Shown one piece after another: positions 28,896 to 41,645 of a stretch of DNA of 64,000 nt; the first letter of the stretch is position 1, and each line of letters begins with the position of its first letter. The DNA is taken from positions 279,044,045 through 279,108,044 of the forward strand of contig NC_059072.1 in the NCBI RefSeq assembly GCF_020497125.1. Direction: 5' to 3'. Source of the DNA: Mauremys mutica. Its lineage: Eukaryota; Chordata; Testudines; Geoemydidae. A program made the translations under genes and the position numbers. Under the pieces are notes generated by a model that made no database searches, was not told the origin of the DNA, and worked only from the letters and a program-made list of their open reading frames with translations.

Positions 28896-30699
28896 ACACA
28901 TTTTTCTGCCTGTATACTAGTCTATATTTCATTACTTACAAAACACTTTTAATAGTTTCCATAATACTAAATGATTCTAGATATTTCTTGTTGGACTGAA
29001 AAGCATTGAATAGTGATGGTGGAATTCTAGAAAAGGGGATTCATGAATACTCGTGAAAACTTGGCAAGTTTGCTCCACTAATTTGTGGAATCACATCATT
29101 AAAATTATTGCAAGTATTTGAATGATTGCCAGGTTTGGTATTAATGAAAACATTTGAAAGATTAAAGCAGGATTTTGATTATTTTTTTCTGAAATCCATT
29201 GTGTAAGATTAACTTTTTTTTGGTCATTATTTTCCTGTTAGAAAAGTTTCAGTAATTGAATATCATCTTATTTACACGACTAAGCATGCATTATGAATAC
29301 CTAAGAGTCAGAGTGGACAATTATGGTGCTCTGCTCAGAGTACCCAAAACCATAAGTCATTATGTTACCTTAGCAAGAGAGCTTTTCTGCATCTTAGACT
29401 TGGACTGAGACAGCTCCTTTCCACACCAGTGTGTCCACCTTATTGGAAGCCTCCTTGAGAATCTGCCAGTCTAATGTTGCCTACCGTGTACCAATCAGTG
29501 AAGCCCAGTTCCTGAGTTTCCAGGGACATCTTTCTGCAGTGTCTAGTCCCTCTCACTGGGTACTACCAGATATTATTGCATTTACTTCCTCCAGAGAGAC
29601 AGTACACACACACATACACACACAAATCAGGACTCAAACATGGGGTGAAACTTTATTTTCCTGATAATTTACTCATGACCATTCAACCATCCTCTAGTTG
29701 TCACACCCTAGAATTTCCAGAAAAATTATCCCATTCACTAAAATCTACTATTGTAGAATGGATGCTGGTACAAAGTTATCATGGGCCATACCTTGCCATC
29801 AATCTAAAAACATACCAGTTGTTTTTGATCAATTTTTGTGCCTTTCATTAAAAAGTGTAATTATCTAATAAGTCAGATAGACATTTTAACAAACTGAACT
29901 AAAATAAATATTATGGAGATAAGATTAATAAAACATTTAGAGGTATTTCTACAGTTAACTGAAATATTCAGGAAAAATTGAATTTTCGTGGGTTTTATGC
30001 ATCTGCTTACCACCTCTGAAAGAAATTTTTTTTAAAATAAGTCAAAATTGGAAAGTGATATATTTCAAAAGTTTAGTATAGTGACACTAATGAACAAATT
30101 AGTTATATTTAAACATTGTATATTAAGGATTCCAGAGAGAGTGGTCCTTATACTGCTGTGTAGATTGAGAAAGAATTGGGAACTTTTATGGAATTTTTCT
30201 TGCATCTTAAAGGAAAAAAAGAATTGTGAAGGTATCTTGGAATCAGCAAAAGCTTTTTTTCCCTTTTAAAAAATATAAAATGGTGGCTCTGGAGTTTTCC
30301 TTTTTCTTTATATTTTTAAAAGGCTGTTATCAGCAGGAGCATAAAGATAATTAATCTATAAGCTCCCTACATGTGTTTTATTCATAATGAAAAGATGTAT
30401 ATTTTAGAATAGCAACTCAGCAATTTGTTCATTGCTTTTTAAGCTGGGTGGTGGAGGACCCATGAATAATGATAGCTCTCCTGGTTGTCTTTAAATACTT
30501 TGTCAGAGTTCAAATATTACACTTAAATTTAATTAAAATCAGCTTGATATAGACACTTATTGGATTAAAAATTGGTTGAGGAAACAAAAAAGCAATGCTA
30601 ATTGACAAAGTATCAGTTTGGTGGGCAGTATCTGGGCCTGGTGAAGTATCAAAAGGAGAGATGTTATGTTTGGATTGAGAAATCCCACAAGTAGGTCTA
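28896..30699. other. AT-rich non-coding stretch
   Basis: A short (CA)n-type tract lies near 29604-29625. No coding or repeat signal otherwise. Confidence 0.5.
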
Positions 30700-31180
30700 A
30701 AGAGTATATAACCATGGATTGAAGAGTTAAATGGACTGAAAAATTACAAAATGGGATTCAAATTGGAAAAGTCATCCCAAAACACTGATACTCAATCAAA
30801 AGGAGAAGAAACATGAAAATCATCAATGCTGGAAGATGTAGGAGTGAGAGTGGACAGCAAATTAGACATGAGTTTACGGCCAAAAAAAAAAAACAACGCA
30901 AATACTGTTTGGAGCTGCCTTTGCTGAGGCATCAAAAGACAGGAACATATAATCTATCTTTACATCAATGTTCCATGCCCACAAATGCAATATTTTGTTC
31001 AATTCTGATCCACTTATTAACTGAAAGACAGACAAATTAGAAAGAATTCAAAGAAAAGCAACAAGAATTAGAAAGGTGCAGATAATGCTTTATGAGGAAA
31101 GATTTTAAAAGAAGGTGTAAATATTTAATATATTAGTTTGTCATAGAGAAGACTAAAAGGAAAATAATGACCATCTACAC
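30700..31180 (+). pseudogene. Decayed CR1-type LINE fragment
   Basis: Across shifting plus-strand frames one reads DVGVRVDSKLDMSL near 30830-30875, an F-H-A-(H/S)-K-C-N-I-L-F segment near 30970-31000, and LERIQRKATRIRK at 31035-31075. These are the L-G-V-x-V-D-x-K-L-D, Q-F and [11 protein letters not shown] blocks of the CR1 protein after its palm. An A-run near 30882 breaks the frame. It is short and old. Confidence 0.5.
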
Positions 31181-33173
31181 TGGAGTTACTCCTGGTTACA
31201 GTAGTATTGGTGAGAAAAATTTCAGATCCATGCAGTGTTTGGTTTTTTTTAAAAACATTTGGGGAAATGGTGTAGTACTGTTTGTTTAGCCAATATTGTG
31301 ATTAGATAATACTATTACATCTTATAATATACGTCTCACTTTTAATATTTTCATGTAAGAATGTGTAGGAGGAAAAGAAAACAAATCTTTCTAGTTCCAA
31401 TATATATCAAAAGAAGGAGACACTCCAGCAAAGCAATTCTCATCCTCTCTTTAAAGTATCACAGCTATCAAAGTAGATAGTGTAAATTTAACACATGCCC
31501 TTTACCCTGGCGTTTTAGATTGAATTGATTTTAAACTTAGCGGGATAGTCTGAATAAAGGTTCTGAGAGAGTGTTAAGTTTGGAGACCATAGAAATCTAG
31601 AGATGCAAGCATGCCCAACCAACAATAGGTTCAATCTCCACAGTCTTTACTTTCAGTGTCTTCCCTGGCGCTATTCTTCACAGACATGTATGAAAGCTTA
31701 TTTGCTGTGCCATGTTACTCAGACAGTGTGCAGATATTAAAAGGTACCCTCAGTTCTTCAGGTTAGAGCAGTGTGACCATAACCTCTCCTTTCAGGGAAG
31801 TCTTTTAATTCTCATTCAATTCTTTCTTTTAACTGAGGGGTGACACCTACATCAATAAAGGATAATGTCTTCATGCCCTTATACATAACCTTCCCTTTTT
31901 CCTCACTGCCTGTAGCACTCTAGCAGTGTCCCAGGTGTCTGCCAAGGTCAAAATCATAGTCCCTCCTACACTGTTACTCACTGATGGACTCATTGTGGGA
32001 ATCCTATAGGATTTATTGATGTAGATTAGATTTCTTTCAAGTTATATAACTGAACTATGGATAAAAAAAATCCATGAAAAAGATGGTGTCAACACTTTTT
32101 GTTCCCTCTGGAAACCTCAGAAACCTAAGGTTTCTGCTTTGCTGTTAGCTCTCCAAAATTTCAAAATCATCTCTTCGATGCCGGCATACTTTTATCTAAG
32201 GATTTAATCTACCCTGGGCTTTTTGCATCAGTTATCCCTTTCCCATTCTATTTCATTATTTGAATTTGAGTAAGCAGTGGTAACTAAATAAGAAATGGAC
32301 AGAATAATGTTTGACCTTTGATTCTCTTTAGAAGCAAATTAGTGCATTGTCTGAGATGTTAGAGTTTTGATTTTTACTTGTTTTGAATTACTATGACCTT
32401 TCAAAGTAGGATGTTAGAGAGTTATTCATACTTTGGTCTCTTCTAGGTTTGTTTAGCATATATAGCTCCATCAGACCTTTGTTATGATGCCATTAATATT
32501 AGGTCTGCCTGGAGATCTGTGACAGTTGAAGCCAACCTATTACATCACTGGTTGAACAGTGCCCCATTTTCAGATACAAAATTTCATGGAGTTCCAACTT
32601 GAAGATCTGCTTGTATTCAGGGGAAAAACACCACTCCTACAGGCTGGGATGTGACAACATATGTGATCTCTCAGCATCTCTTCACTATAGCAGCTCATGA
32701 ATCCCTGGACAAGAATGCTACTTGCCCTTTATCATGCAGAAATGATCAGTGCTGCCAGGGTACTGAAAACTACATGTTTGTAGAATGGAAGCATCAGTGG
32801 GAAAGAGTTTTACACACTAAGTAAATTCAGGAGTCCATTACTGCATCTGCCTATGTCTACTTGGTCACATATCCTATACCAGGTGCTACAGGCTGCTCTC
32901 TGGCTCATCCAACTATGCACTGGATTGGCCTGATATCTCTCCATGCTGTGACTGGGGGGGCAACACTGCAGATGGTAACATGCGGTAGAAGAGTGCCCAA
33001 CATGTGGAGGGCAGTTTACAACACCTAACCTCTCTTGCTACAGAAGCGATCCTCTGCTTATGGTACATGGACACTGAGCTCCGATATCTGCATTGAAGAA
33101 GGTGATAGATATATATTAGTTCTTAAATTGCTTCAATATAGAGAGAATTCAGCAGCTAGAGCTGTTGATCCAA
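31181..33173. other. Non-coding stretch, nothing recognised
   Basis: About 32700-33100 is more GC-balanced than its surroundings and might be part of an unrecognised element, but I see no motif. Confidence 0.45.
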
Positions 33174-33288
33174 ATGGAGCCAGTGGGAGCTGCGATCGGC
33201 CGAACCTGCCGACACGGCAGATAAACAAACTGGCCTGGCCCACCAGGGTGCTTACCCTGGCAAGCTGCGTGCCAGAGGTAGACAACCC
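33174..33288 (+). mobile_element. hAT miniature element, 3' half only
   Basis: GCCAGTGGGAGCTGCGATCG, CAGATAAACAAACTGGCC and GTGCTTACCCTGGCAAGC are followed by the degenerate end CAGAGGTAGACAACCCCTG. This is the right half of the GC-rich hAT type (compare 28740-28887). The left half is missing, so this copy is truncated. Confidence 0.7.
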
Positions 33289-33654
33289 CTGATAAATAAT
33301 CAGCATCTGTAGCTTAAAAATAGCTCAGTGGTTGGAACTGAGTCTCATAGAACTTTACTTCTCTTTGGATAAGATAATGGAAAATGTTGATGACTACAAC
33401 TGAAAAAAGAAAAAGGAAACAAAAAAAACCACAAAAAAACCCCAACCAGTAAGACACAGTTTGCTTTCCACAGAGTAATTTTTTTTCAAAATTCAATTAG
33501 TTATTTTTTGTCCCTAATATTAACCCATCCATACAATCCCATCAATTTTGTGGTGTCTTTTCTTTTTGTCCAATCCATTCACATGTAAAGATTATTCTGT
33601 TTTCCTCTCAAGCACAGATCATCCTAGAAGCAAGATACCTGAATTCATGCCATA
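33289..33654. other. Non-coding stretch with A-rich simple sequence
   Basis: An AAAAAACC-type run near 33405-33445; otherwise nothing. Confidence 0.5.
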
Positions 33655-33659
33655 AACCT

Positions 33660-34617
33660 TGTCATAAGTAGTTAGTTAAGGGTTAAGTTCTACCTGCAAA
33701 GGGTTAACACAGACCTGGTGAAACACCTGACCAAAGGACCAATCAGGGAAGAGAATTTGAAAATCCCAGAGAGCGGGAACTTGGGTCTCTGTGTTCTTTG
33801 TTCTGTGTTCTTAGCCGTCTGGAAGTACACCAGCTCAGACGCTTAACCAAGCCTGCTCATCTCTCTGAACTAATTTCTTCTATTCAAGCTAGTGAGTATT
33901 AGAAGTACTGGGTAATTTCATATGAGAATCCTGTGTCTGCAATTCTGTGTGTTTGTTATTGATTATTCGTAATTTTGCCTGTATTGTTTGTACTGAGGAA
34001 AAGGGAGAAATTTCTCCAGGGATTAATAAGATTAGACCCTATGAATGTCCATCTTGGATTCATAGAGATTGTGTATTTTTTCTCTTCTTTTTTTTATTCT
34101 TTTAATAAACTCTTTTAAGTTCAGGACCTGGTTAAGTTCCTTACCTGTGGATTCAGGGGAAGGAAGCTAGGCGCCACTCTGTGGAGACAAGGGTTGTCTC
34201 CAAGCAGAGAAAGCAGGGAAGGGAAAGGGAAGGAAAGGAATCTTTCTCCCTCTGTGATTTGATCTGTGCTTCCCCGGGAAAGTCTCTGGAAGGAGGAGAG
34301 GGAGGGGGGAAGTGGGCTGCTTCCCTGTGTGTAGAGATTCAAGGAGTTTGAATCAAGGTATCTCTCTCTACGGAGCAGGCTGGAGAGAGGGAAGAGAAGG
34401 GAGGGGGAAGGTTCCTCCTCTGTGAGTGGATCTGTGTTCCCAGGGAGTGTCTTTGAAGGGAGACAGGGGGGAAACAGAGGGGTGTCTCGATTCACCGAAT
34501 AATCGAGTGGTGGCAGCGAGAAGGAACCCTACCCTAAGGGTTAGGGTGGGGGGAGAATACCTGCGGGTCCCCATCTTTGAACCCACAAGCTCAAAGTGGG
34601 GGTGAGATCCCAGGACA
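33660..34617 (+). mobile_element. Solo LTR related to the young LTR retrotransposon
   Basis: The LTR starts TGTCATAAGTAGTTAG and ends ATCCCAGGACA, with AACCT on both sides (33655-33659 and 34618-34622), a 5-bp target duplication. It shares the layout of the LTR at 19865: AGGGTTAA boxes, GACCAATCAGGGA, a T-rich run with AATAAA at 34104-34109, AGCAGGCTGGAGAGAGGGA, and GTGGTGGCAGCGAG near the end. It is longer (958 against 778 bp), partly because a purine-rich AGGGAAG/GGAAAG segment (34150-34300) is expanded. It is clearly older than the 19.9-kb copy. Confidence 0.88.
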
Positions 34618-34622
34618 AACCT

Positions 34623-35144
34623 GAACCCCTTGTAAATTCTAGGTCCCTATTTGCAACTAGCTGTACTTGGATTTCCTACATAATTATCCTAGTGGGTCAC
34701 AGATGACTATGCAATATACATTGGACAAAAGTGTGACATCAAGTCTTCTCATCCCCCATCACCCTTCTCAGGATGTCTGGGTGACAGACACAGGCACAAT
34801 GCTTCCTATAACTTGTGGGGAAGCACAGCTGTGGCTCCACCTTTAAAAAGGGCATGCCTCCTGACCAGCGCAGAAGAATAGGCCCTGCACAATGGCCCAG
34901 CTCTTGGCCATTCCATTTCAGTTGTAGCCAACAAAATTAGCCCTTCTATTGTGCTCAGCTTTTACAATGGTGCAAGTGAAGGGCAAAAGTGTATGTTGGA
35001 AGGGCACAATTTGCAGATCTTTTTGTACAACATATGAATTTTGGTTGATACTATGAAATGTTACTATGAATACTGATATGTCATGAATGCCTCATTATGT
35101 GTGTATTACTATGTCCCTGTAACCTTATCTTTGTTAAAATAAAT
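34623..35144. other. Non-coding stretch, nothing recognised
   Basis: No supported features. Confidence 0.45.
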
Positions 35145-35275
35145 AAAGCTCCTTTCTCTAAGACATGTTTTCTAATGCTTTAATCATTCCTGTGGCTCCT
35201 CTCTGAACACTCTCCAATGTATCAACATCCTTCTTAGTCAAATCACAGTTGTTTAAGTACCTTCCTATTGTCCTC
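35145..35275 (-). mobile_element. CR1 fragment, minus strand
   Basis: TTTCTAATGCTTTAATCATT, CCTGTGGCTCCTCTCTGAAC and ACTCTCCAATGTATCAACAT are the reverse complement of the CR1 segment that encodes the region after the palm. The fragment abuts an oppositely oriented CR1 piece. Confidence 0.6.
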
Positions 35276-35279
35276 AGTC

Positions 35280-35612
35280 TGGGGAACAAACATTTGATAA
35301 TCAGCTCTTCAGTTTAGAAAGGAAAGGTATAATATAATTCAATGGCTGGAAGTTGAAGCTAGACAAGGTCAGACTGAAAACACAGTGTAAATATTTAACA
35401 GTGATAGTAATTAACTAATGGAACAGTTTACTAAGTGTTGTGGTGGATTCTTTATCACTAGATAGAGATTTTTAATCAAGATTGGATGTTTTCTAAAATA
35501 TATGCTCTAAGAATTATTTTAGTGAAGTTCTATCACCTGTGTTGTACAAGTGGTCAGACTAGATGGTCACAATGATCCCTTCTGGCCTTGGAATCTATGA
35601 GTCTTGAATCTA
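35280..35612 (+). mobile_element. CR1 3' end fragment, plus strand
   Basis: The order TAATCAGCTCTTCAGTTTAG, CCAATGGCTGG-like, GGTGGATTCTTTATCACTAG, GGTCAGACTAGATGGTCACA, CCCTTCTGGCCTTGGAATCT matches the end of an older CR1 subfamily, finishing in the TCTATGA-type tail. Confidence 0.7.
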
Positions 35613-37429
35613 GCTATGCTAACAAGCAACTGCATTCTCAGGGAAACCAGTTTGTTCTACTCTCTACTGGGAGGGAGTCTGGTGCAGGTTTTGGAGCAGT
35701 AGAAAATTACCAAAAAAAACAAAGAAAGCCAGATTTGGGAAGGAGGTATCTAAACAGACATACAGATCCTCACAGAAGGTCTTGAAAGAGAAACACAGGA
35801 ATGGGAAATGCTGGAAAGAAGAAAGGAAAGCTGAGGAAGATGACTCCATGAGGAAGAAGCAACCCAACATGTAGCAGCCTGTCTGCGATAGGGGACACTT
35901 ACCTATTTACCTTCCTGAACACAGTTGGTCTCCCAAGGGAGGAGGGAGCTAGCAAGGGACATTGCAGTTAGGCTGTTTATTGTGTTCTATTTGCACTGTA
36001 TTCTCTTGTGATTAATATGATTAAGTAAAACAGCATTAGTGTTAGACTGTGGCAAAGTAGCTGTCTGTGTTATGTGTTTTAAAATCATCATGGACCTCCT
36101 GAAAGAGTTAAACTGTAGGCTAAAGTTTGGAGTAGCTTTCAGATATGATGTGTGTAAACGACTGAGGAGGCTGTTGGGTCAGCACTAAGTCCAGGAGTTA
36201 GGCTGCAGGACTGTGAATCCCAGCTCTCAAGGAGCTTTAGAAGGTCTGCACTCCACATGCTTGCCCAAGCACCCTAAGTGTGGAGCAGTTGCTAGACTCC
36301 ACTCTGGTTCCAGAGGCTTAAAATAATCAGGGATGCAGAGTAGCTAGGATTCCCCTCACAGCAAACAGGGAGGTCCTAGGTGGATCTATGACAAGGGGAA
36401 AGAAGGGAAAAGTAGAGAGGCTTCTTCTTTTCCCCTACTTCACTTGCAGGCCCACAGGGACCACACACAATCGAGACTGTTATATTTATGAACAGCATGA
36501 CATACCCTTCACAATGCATCATAGCACTGGGGATATTTACTTCACTGTAAGATGAATGTTACAAAAAGGCTGCTAAGTGAATCACTACTATAAGCAAGTT
36601 CAGATGGGTATCATTAATATGTGCCATTGAAGATAAATGACTTCTGTGTCAATGTGGTAAAGTTCTTAATGTGAAATATCAACATACATGACACAGCAGT
36701 CAAATATATAGTTCTAGGCCAGTTTGATTGCCTGCAGGAAACATTTTCACTTTCAGATTAATCAGTTGTGACATTTTGATATGATTTATAGAACAGGTAT
36801 GCAAGATGCAATTTTAGCTCTAAATTCATGAATATTCTTCAGTTCTTAATCATGGAATATAAAGATGAGGAAGACTATTAGCATAGCTAATTTTTCCCTC
36901 TCTGTCTTTTTAAAGTACTAGAATGAAACTAGGCTGACACAAGAGAGTGGTGTGAACTTTGAAGGTGTTGGTTGAATAAGGCCAGGTCTCATAGGAGGCA
37001 GGACTTTTGGTGGCCAGATTCAAGACCCTTACTTATGATGAGTAACGGCTTACCTCACAAGTGGTAACACCTTTGCACCACCTTCTTCCTGAGATGCATC
37101 AAGACCTAGATTTTAAAAGGTGATATTCTTGAATTTAGAGCTAAAATTGCATATTCAATGTTGCAAGACAGAAGTGATGTAGACAGCTAAATCTCATTTT
37201 CAAAACTGACTTGGATACATAAGATCGTATGTATCATTGAAAGTCAATCAATATTTTTTTATTTTCACAGTTGCAGGGGGGAGGAGGGTAATATTGCCAG
37301 CAGGCAATATGAACAAACCAAACCAATCTGCATGCCTAGTGGAACTTAAAAAAATACATAAAATGAGGGAAAATGCACAAGGTTTTACAATTTAAGAAGG
37401 TCGTCATTATGAATCATGAATAACTGGAC
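35613..37429. other. Non-coding stretch, possibly part LTR-derived
   Basis: About 35630-36440 has the mixed composition of an LTR element (tracts such as GGAGGGAGCTAGCAAGGGAC and TATTGTGTTCTATTTGCACTG), but I found no ends or target duplication. The remainder is AT-rich with no signal. Confidence 0.3.
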
Positions 37430-37665
37430 ATATTCATACTGCAGATGAGGCATACATTTTTAACATGAAGGTAATTACCAGTTAGAACAATTTACCAAGG
37501 AGCATGGTGAATTCTCCATTATTTAACTTTTAAAATCAAGAGTGATTTTTTTTTCTAAAAGAAAAAAGTTTTGGAGACTTTCTATGCCCTGTATAATATA
37601 GGAGGTCAGAGCAGAAGATCAGAAGGGTCCCTTCTGGTTTTGAAGTCAATACAAATAGCAACTTT
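37430..37665 (+). mobile_element. CR1 3' end fragment, plus strand
   Basis: TACCAGTTAGAACAATTTAC, GCATGGTGAATTCTCCATTA, AAAATCAAGAGTGATT and GAGGTCAGAGCAGAAGATCA then GGGTCCCTTCTGG follow the 3' end of an old CR1. The copy is more diverged than the one at 35280. Confidence 0.6.
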
Positions 37666-38425
37666 AATTAAAAATACTATTTGCCATTAAACGTCAGATC
37701 GCTGGTCCATCCAGTCTAGGCCACTGCCCCAGATAGTAGCCAATACCTAACACTGCAGAGAAAGACAATACATCAGACAAATAATTCACTTAGCCAATTG
37801 TGCAACAGTGCAAATGGGGGAGGGAGGAATTCCTATTGACCTCTGCAGATAATTAGTTTGCATCTTAAAGCATGATATTTGATTATCTATATCTTAGCTG
37901 GCAAAATTACAAATGTTATTCAATTGTCATGAAATCATACAAACATTTTTGAAAATTGTACATATTTGACTTTAAGATCTCATGTGGCAGTTAATTTCAC
38001 AGGTTTGCTCTGTGTTATCTGCAACAATATTTTCTAACTTGCTCTAAGTTTACAGGTAATTAATTTAATCATGTTTTCTTGCCTTATGAGGCAGGAGGAA
38101 AAGGTTTCATTACATCTTTCATAATTTTGCAAACTTCCGTCAAGGACTTCCCATCTCTTCTCCTTTCCAGGCTACATAAACTCAAATTTCCATTATAAAC
38201 AAGTCTTGTAATAACCTGATTCACCTCATCCACTTTTGGAATTTCTCCGGTGTCTAGCAGAGTGCTAGGAAAGGTTCTCATTTGGACATTTTCAGTCTCA
38301 TTTCTTTAAGGTAAGGCAACCTAAACTAGACAGAGACCTGTTCCAGAGACCATTGGAGTCTGTCTCAGACGAGGCCATACCCCTCTTTCATATGGAGTCA
38401 TAACAATATTTTCCATTAAGTTTGA
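37666..38425. other. Non-coding stretch, nothing recognised
   Basis: No supported features. Confidence 0.45.
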
Positions 38426-38433
38426 TTGTAGAT

Positions 38434-38744
38434 CAGGGGTAGGCAACCTATGGCACATGTGCCGAAGGCGGCATGCGAGCTGATATTCAGTGGCACTCGC
38501 ACGGCCCGGGTCCTGGCCACCGGTTCGGGGAGATCTGCATTTTAATTTAATTTTAAATGAAGCTTCTTAAACATTTTAAAAACCTTATTTACTTTACATA
38601 CAACAATGATTTAGTTATATATTATAGACTTATAGAAAGAGACCTTCTAAAAACATTAAAATGTATTACTGGCACGTGAAACCTTAAATTAGAGTGAATA
38701 AATGAAGACTTGGCACACCACTTCTGAAAGGTTCCTGACACCTG
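38434..38744 (+). mobile_element. hAT miniature element, AT-rich type, copy 2
   Basis: A 311-bp element starting CAGGGGTAGGCAACCTATGG, flanked by a perfect 8-bp duplication TTGTAGAT (38426-38433 and 38745-38752). The right end reads GAAAGGTTCCTGACACCTG, altered from the GGTTGCCAACTCCTG of copy 1. The body is collinear with 26085-26392. Confidence 0.9.
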
Positions 38745-38752
38745 TTGTAGAT

Positions 38753-41527
38753 TTTGGTACTTAACTGTACTTTGTCCCTTTGATAATGAGATATGGGTAA
38801 ATTCAAACCTGGCAGAGTACAGATGCTCTACTGAATCCAATCAAGTTGCATCTTTTCACCACATTTGTACTTGGACTAAAATATTTTGCTCTTTTTTTCT
38901 CTGGCAGTTAAGGATGTTTAAAATGCTTCCCTTGCTTGCCTTTTTATTTCATTTGTTGAGGCTGCATTGTCTCTATATCGGCTATAAAATATTTCATGAA
39001 TTTGTTTTTGTTATGGATTCTGTTCTTAATGAGCTGGCAGGGTACACAGAGTCCACAAAAGAAGTTTTTTATGCTTTTGTTAAACACTATGCAGGAAAGT
39101 CAGTGATACAGTAGAGTTGTGGTCACAAAGTAGTGACCTCTGCTTTTATCATTAAATTTCCCTGTTAGGGCTCAAACCTGCCAGGTGCTGAGAACTCTGG
39201 CTCTGATCCAGCAAAGCACTTTAGCATATGGAATTACTCAGGTATCAATGGGACTTTGTGTTCAGTATGGGCTTGAGTGCTTTCCTGGAATAGGGTCAAA
39301 GTACTCAGTACCCTGCAGCATCAAACACTGAAAAATAAATCTCATATTCACTGTATCCCAGTTCATTACAACCACTCCCTTATGACACTAACAATGTTTT
39401 GTTTGATAAAGTGCTGATTACCTTCATGTAACAAAGAATTGTATGTAACTATATTTACAGGGAAATTATTTCTCTAGTCTTCTCCTTTTGACTAAAACCT
39501 TGACTAGTATAAAATGTGTCTTAGAATGCATAACCTATTCCAATAATCTAGTGTAGACAAGGCATACAAAGTTTAGCACATATTAAAGGTAAAGGCTATG
39601 GAGGAGACCTGACATTAACCAACTTAACACATGATAAAGTGCACACAGCCTGTCTGCACTGACTTTTAACATGTTAGAACATGTGGATGTAGAACACAGG
39701 CAGAAACTGCACATAATTCTTTCCGACTGAATTGCTTCTTAGGCAGCAGACAGATGTTACAGGTTAAAATATCCAGCTTGTATAAATAAATGAACTGCAA
39801 AGACATTTCTCTAAGTTGTAACTTATCTCTAATATTCAGTTAAGCTGAAGTCTTAGAACTATGTTATAGAGCCACCTGAGTGATATCCATTACATGTTAG
39901 GGGTCGCTGCTTCCTCCTAGTGCCTACACAGATAAAAATTATCTGACGTCTTATTCTCATCCCATATATGCATTGTTGTAAGTGCTCACAGCCAAGTATT
40001 CCGACCTGCATGTAGTTCAATCCATAGACACGAGAAGCCTGGACAAAAGGAACACAGACTTCTATTTTGCAGGAAAAAAAGGACAAAATCATCACTAGGA
40101 TGCCTTTATCTGAAGAGTTACCTGTTTGGTTTTGGTAATATGCTTTCGTGAGAACATCATTAGTTGCTCTTGTTGCCCATCCTGTTAGATCTTTTTGTTG
40201 AGACTTCAAGGACATTGTAAACTTAGCACAGATTGGGTTCCTAAATCTAGTGTTTTCTGGATCAGCACAATTCTTTGCAGACGTCTATCTCACAGTTTAG
40301 TGCTCCTGTTATACTTTGTGGAGTACCTACTCCAAAATCTATAATGGTGTCCACTTCAGTCCTTTGTGCCTTAGGAAATTGCTCTCATCCATTAAATCAA
40401 TTTATATAGTCTTCAGATAAGTCACTGGGTTTAACATGTTTTATTAACACTGAATCTGGGTTTTTCTTTTGTGCTTTATATTGGCATCATACTAAAAATC
40501 CAATTACCCTCAAATCTTATTAAAAATGAAGCAAAACAAAAACAAAAAGACACCTATTTAATTATATAATAATGAGCTATTAGTTTACCCATAAATATTT
40601 TATATTTCCTACAAAGGAGGATATGATACACAGTTTCCTTCATTCCAGCAACAGTACCTTGAAGGACAGCAATTAAACACCTTTGTATCATTATTTCGTC
40701 TCTATTCACTCTCATCTTTGTTCACTTTAATCATACAGGAGCTAATGAACTGACATTCCACTAGACCCAGGTCTAATTCCCTTACAAAGATAGATAGATT
40801 AAATGATGGACAGGGGGATGCAGGGATGCAGGCCAGTATGGAATAAACTGCAGTGAAGAGAACAGGCTAGAATGGTTGCTCACAGATTGCTCCTTAGTAT
40901 TTTTTCCACATAATCAGATGAGAAGATCACCTTTAAGGATTACCCATACTAATGATGGGACCGGGATTTCACACATTCATCTTCAAATGAATAATAATTT
41001 ACAGATGTATTTTCCATTGCAATGCCACAGATTACGAGGAACTTTCTAGGATGATCTGAAGGTCACTAATATAAATGGAAGTCTTTCTATTCCTTGGGCT
41101 TTGGATAAGGCTATTCAGTGACTATCTTACAATATATTGGAGGAGTTTAAAATCAAATATATCTGTGGCCTTGGAAAGATTAGACAGAGAGTGGTGGAGG
41201 GGAGGGGGAGATAATCCTTGATTGGGCACAATGACCAGAATTCTGCCATTTACTAGACACTATCAGGAACTGTGGATATTCATCTGAGAGCAAAATATGC
41301 CCCATGCTAGAGAAGCTTCATTGGTATTAGAATAAATGACACATAGAAGAACTGAACTGATTCTCCTGCACAAAGCTGAATGGAACAAGAAGAAGGAAAA
41401 CTCGTGGCAATGATCTTTTTGTTCTTGGTCTGGAGGGTTGGTGCTCTTTTTGCATGAAATGGTCACTTGCAAGAAGCAATGGAGTTCAGCAAATTGGGCA
41501 CTCAACTGACTTTTAATAACCAACTGA
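38753..41527. repeat. Mostly non-coding, with an ancient repeat at 39197-39300
   Basis: 39197-39300 (TCTGATCCAGCAAAGCACTT ... GGAATAGGGTCA) resembles a common self-complementary reptile repeat. A 118-residue minus frame at 39859-40215 has no family resemblance. Everything else is AT-rich without signal. Confidence 0.4.
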
Positions 41528-41645
41528 TAGGAATCTACTGCGTGACTCTAGGCAAGTCACTTCATTTCTATTCCATTTGCAAAATGTAGAGTATACTTAC
41601 CATCCTTTGCAAAGTTCTTTCAGATCTACAAATTAAAAGTTCCAT
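41528..41645 (+). repeat. MIR-like fragment
   Basis: The order GACTCTAGGCAAGTCACTTC, ATTTGCAAAATGTAGAGTAT, TTGCAAAGTTCTTTCAGATC matches the body of a CORE-SINE of MIR type. Confidence 0.5.

Noticed and set aside
39859..40215. A 118-residue minus-strand frame as a possible host exon
   Set aside because: No recognisable family, no clear splice signals with consistent phase, and composition like the surrounding DNA.
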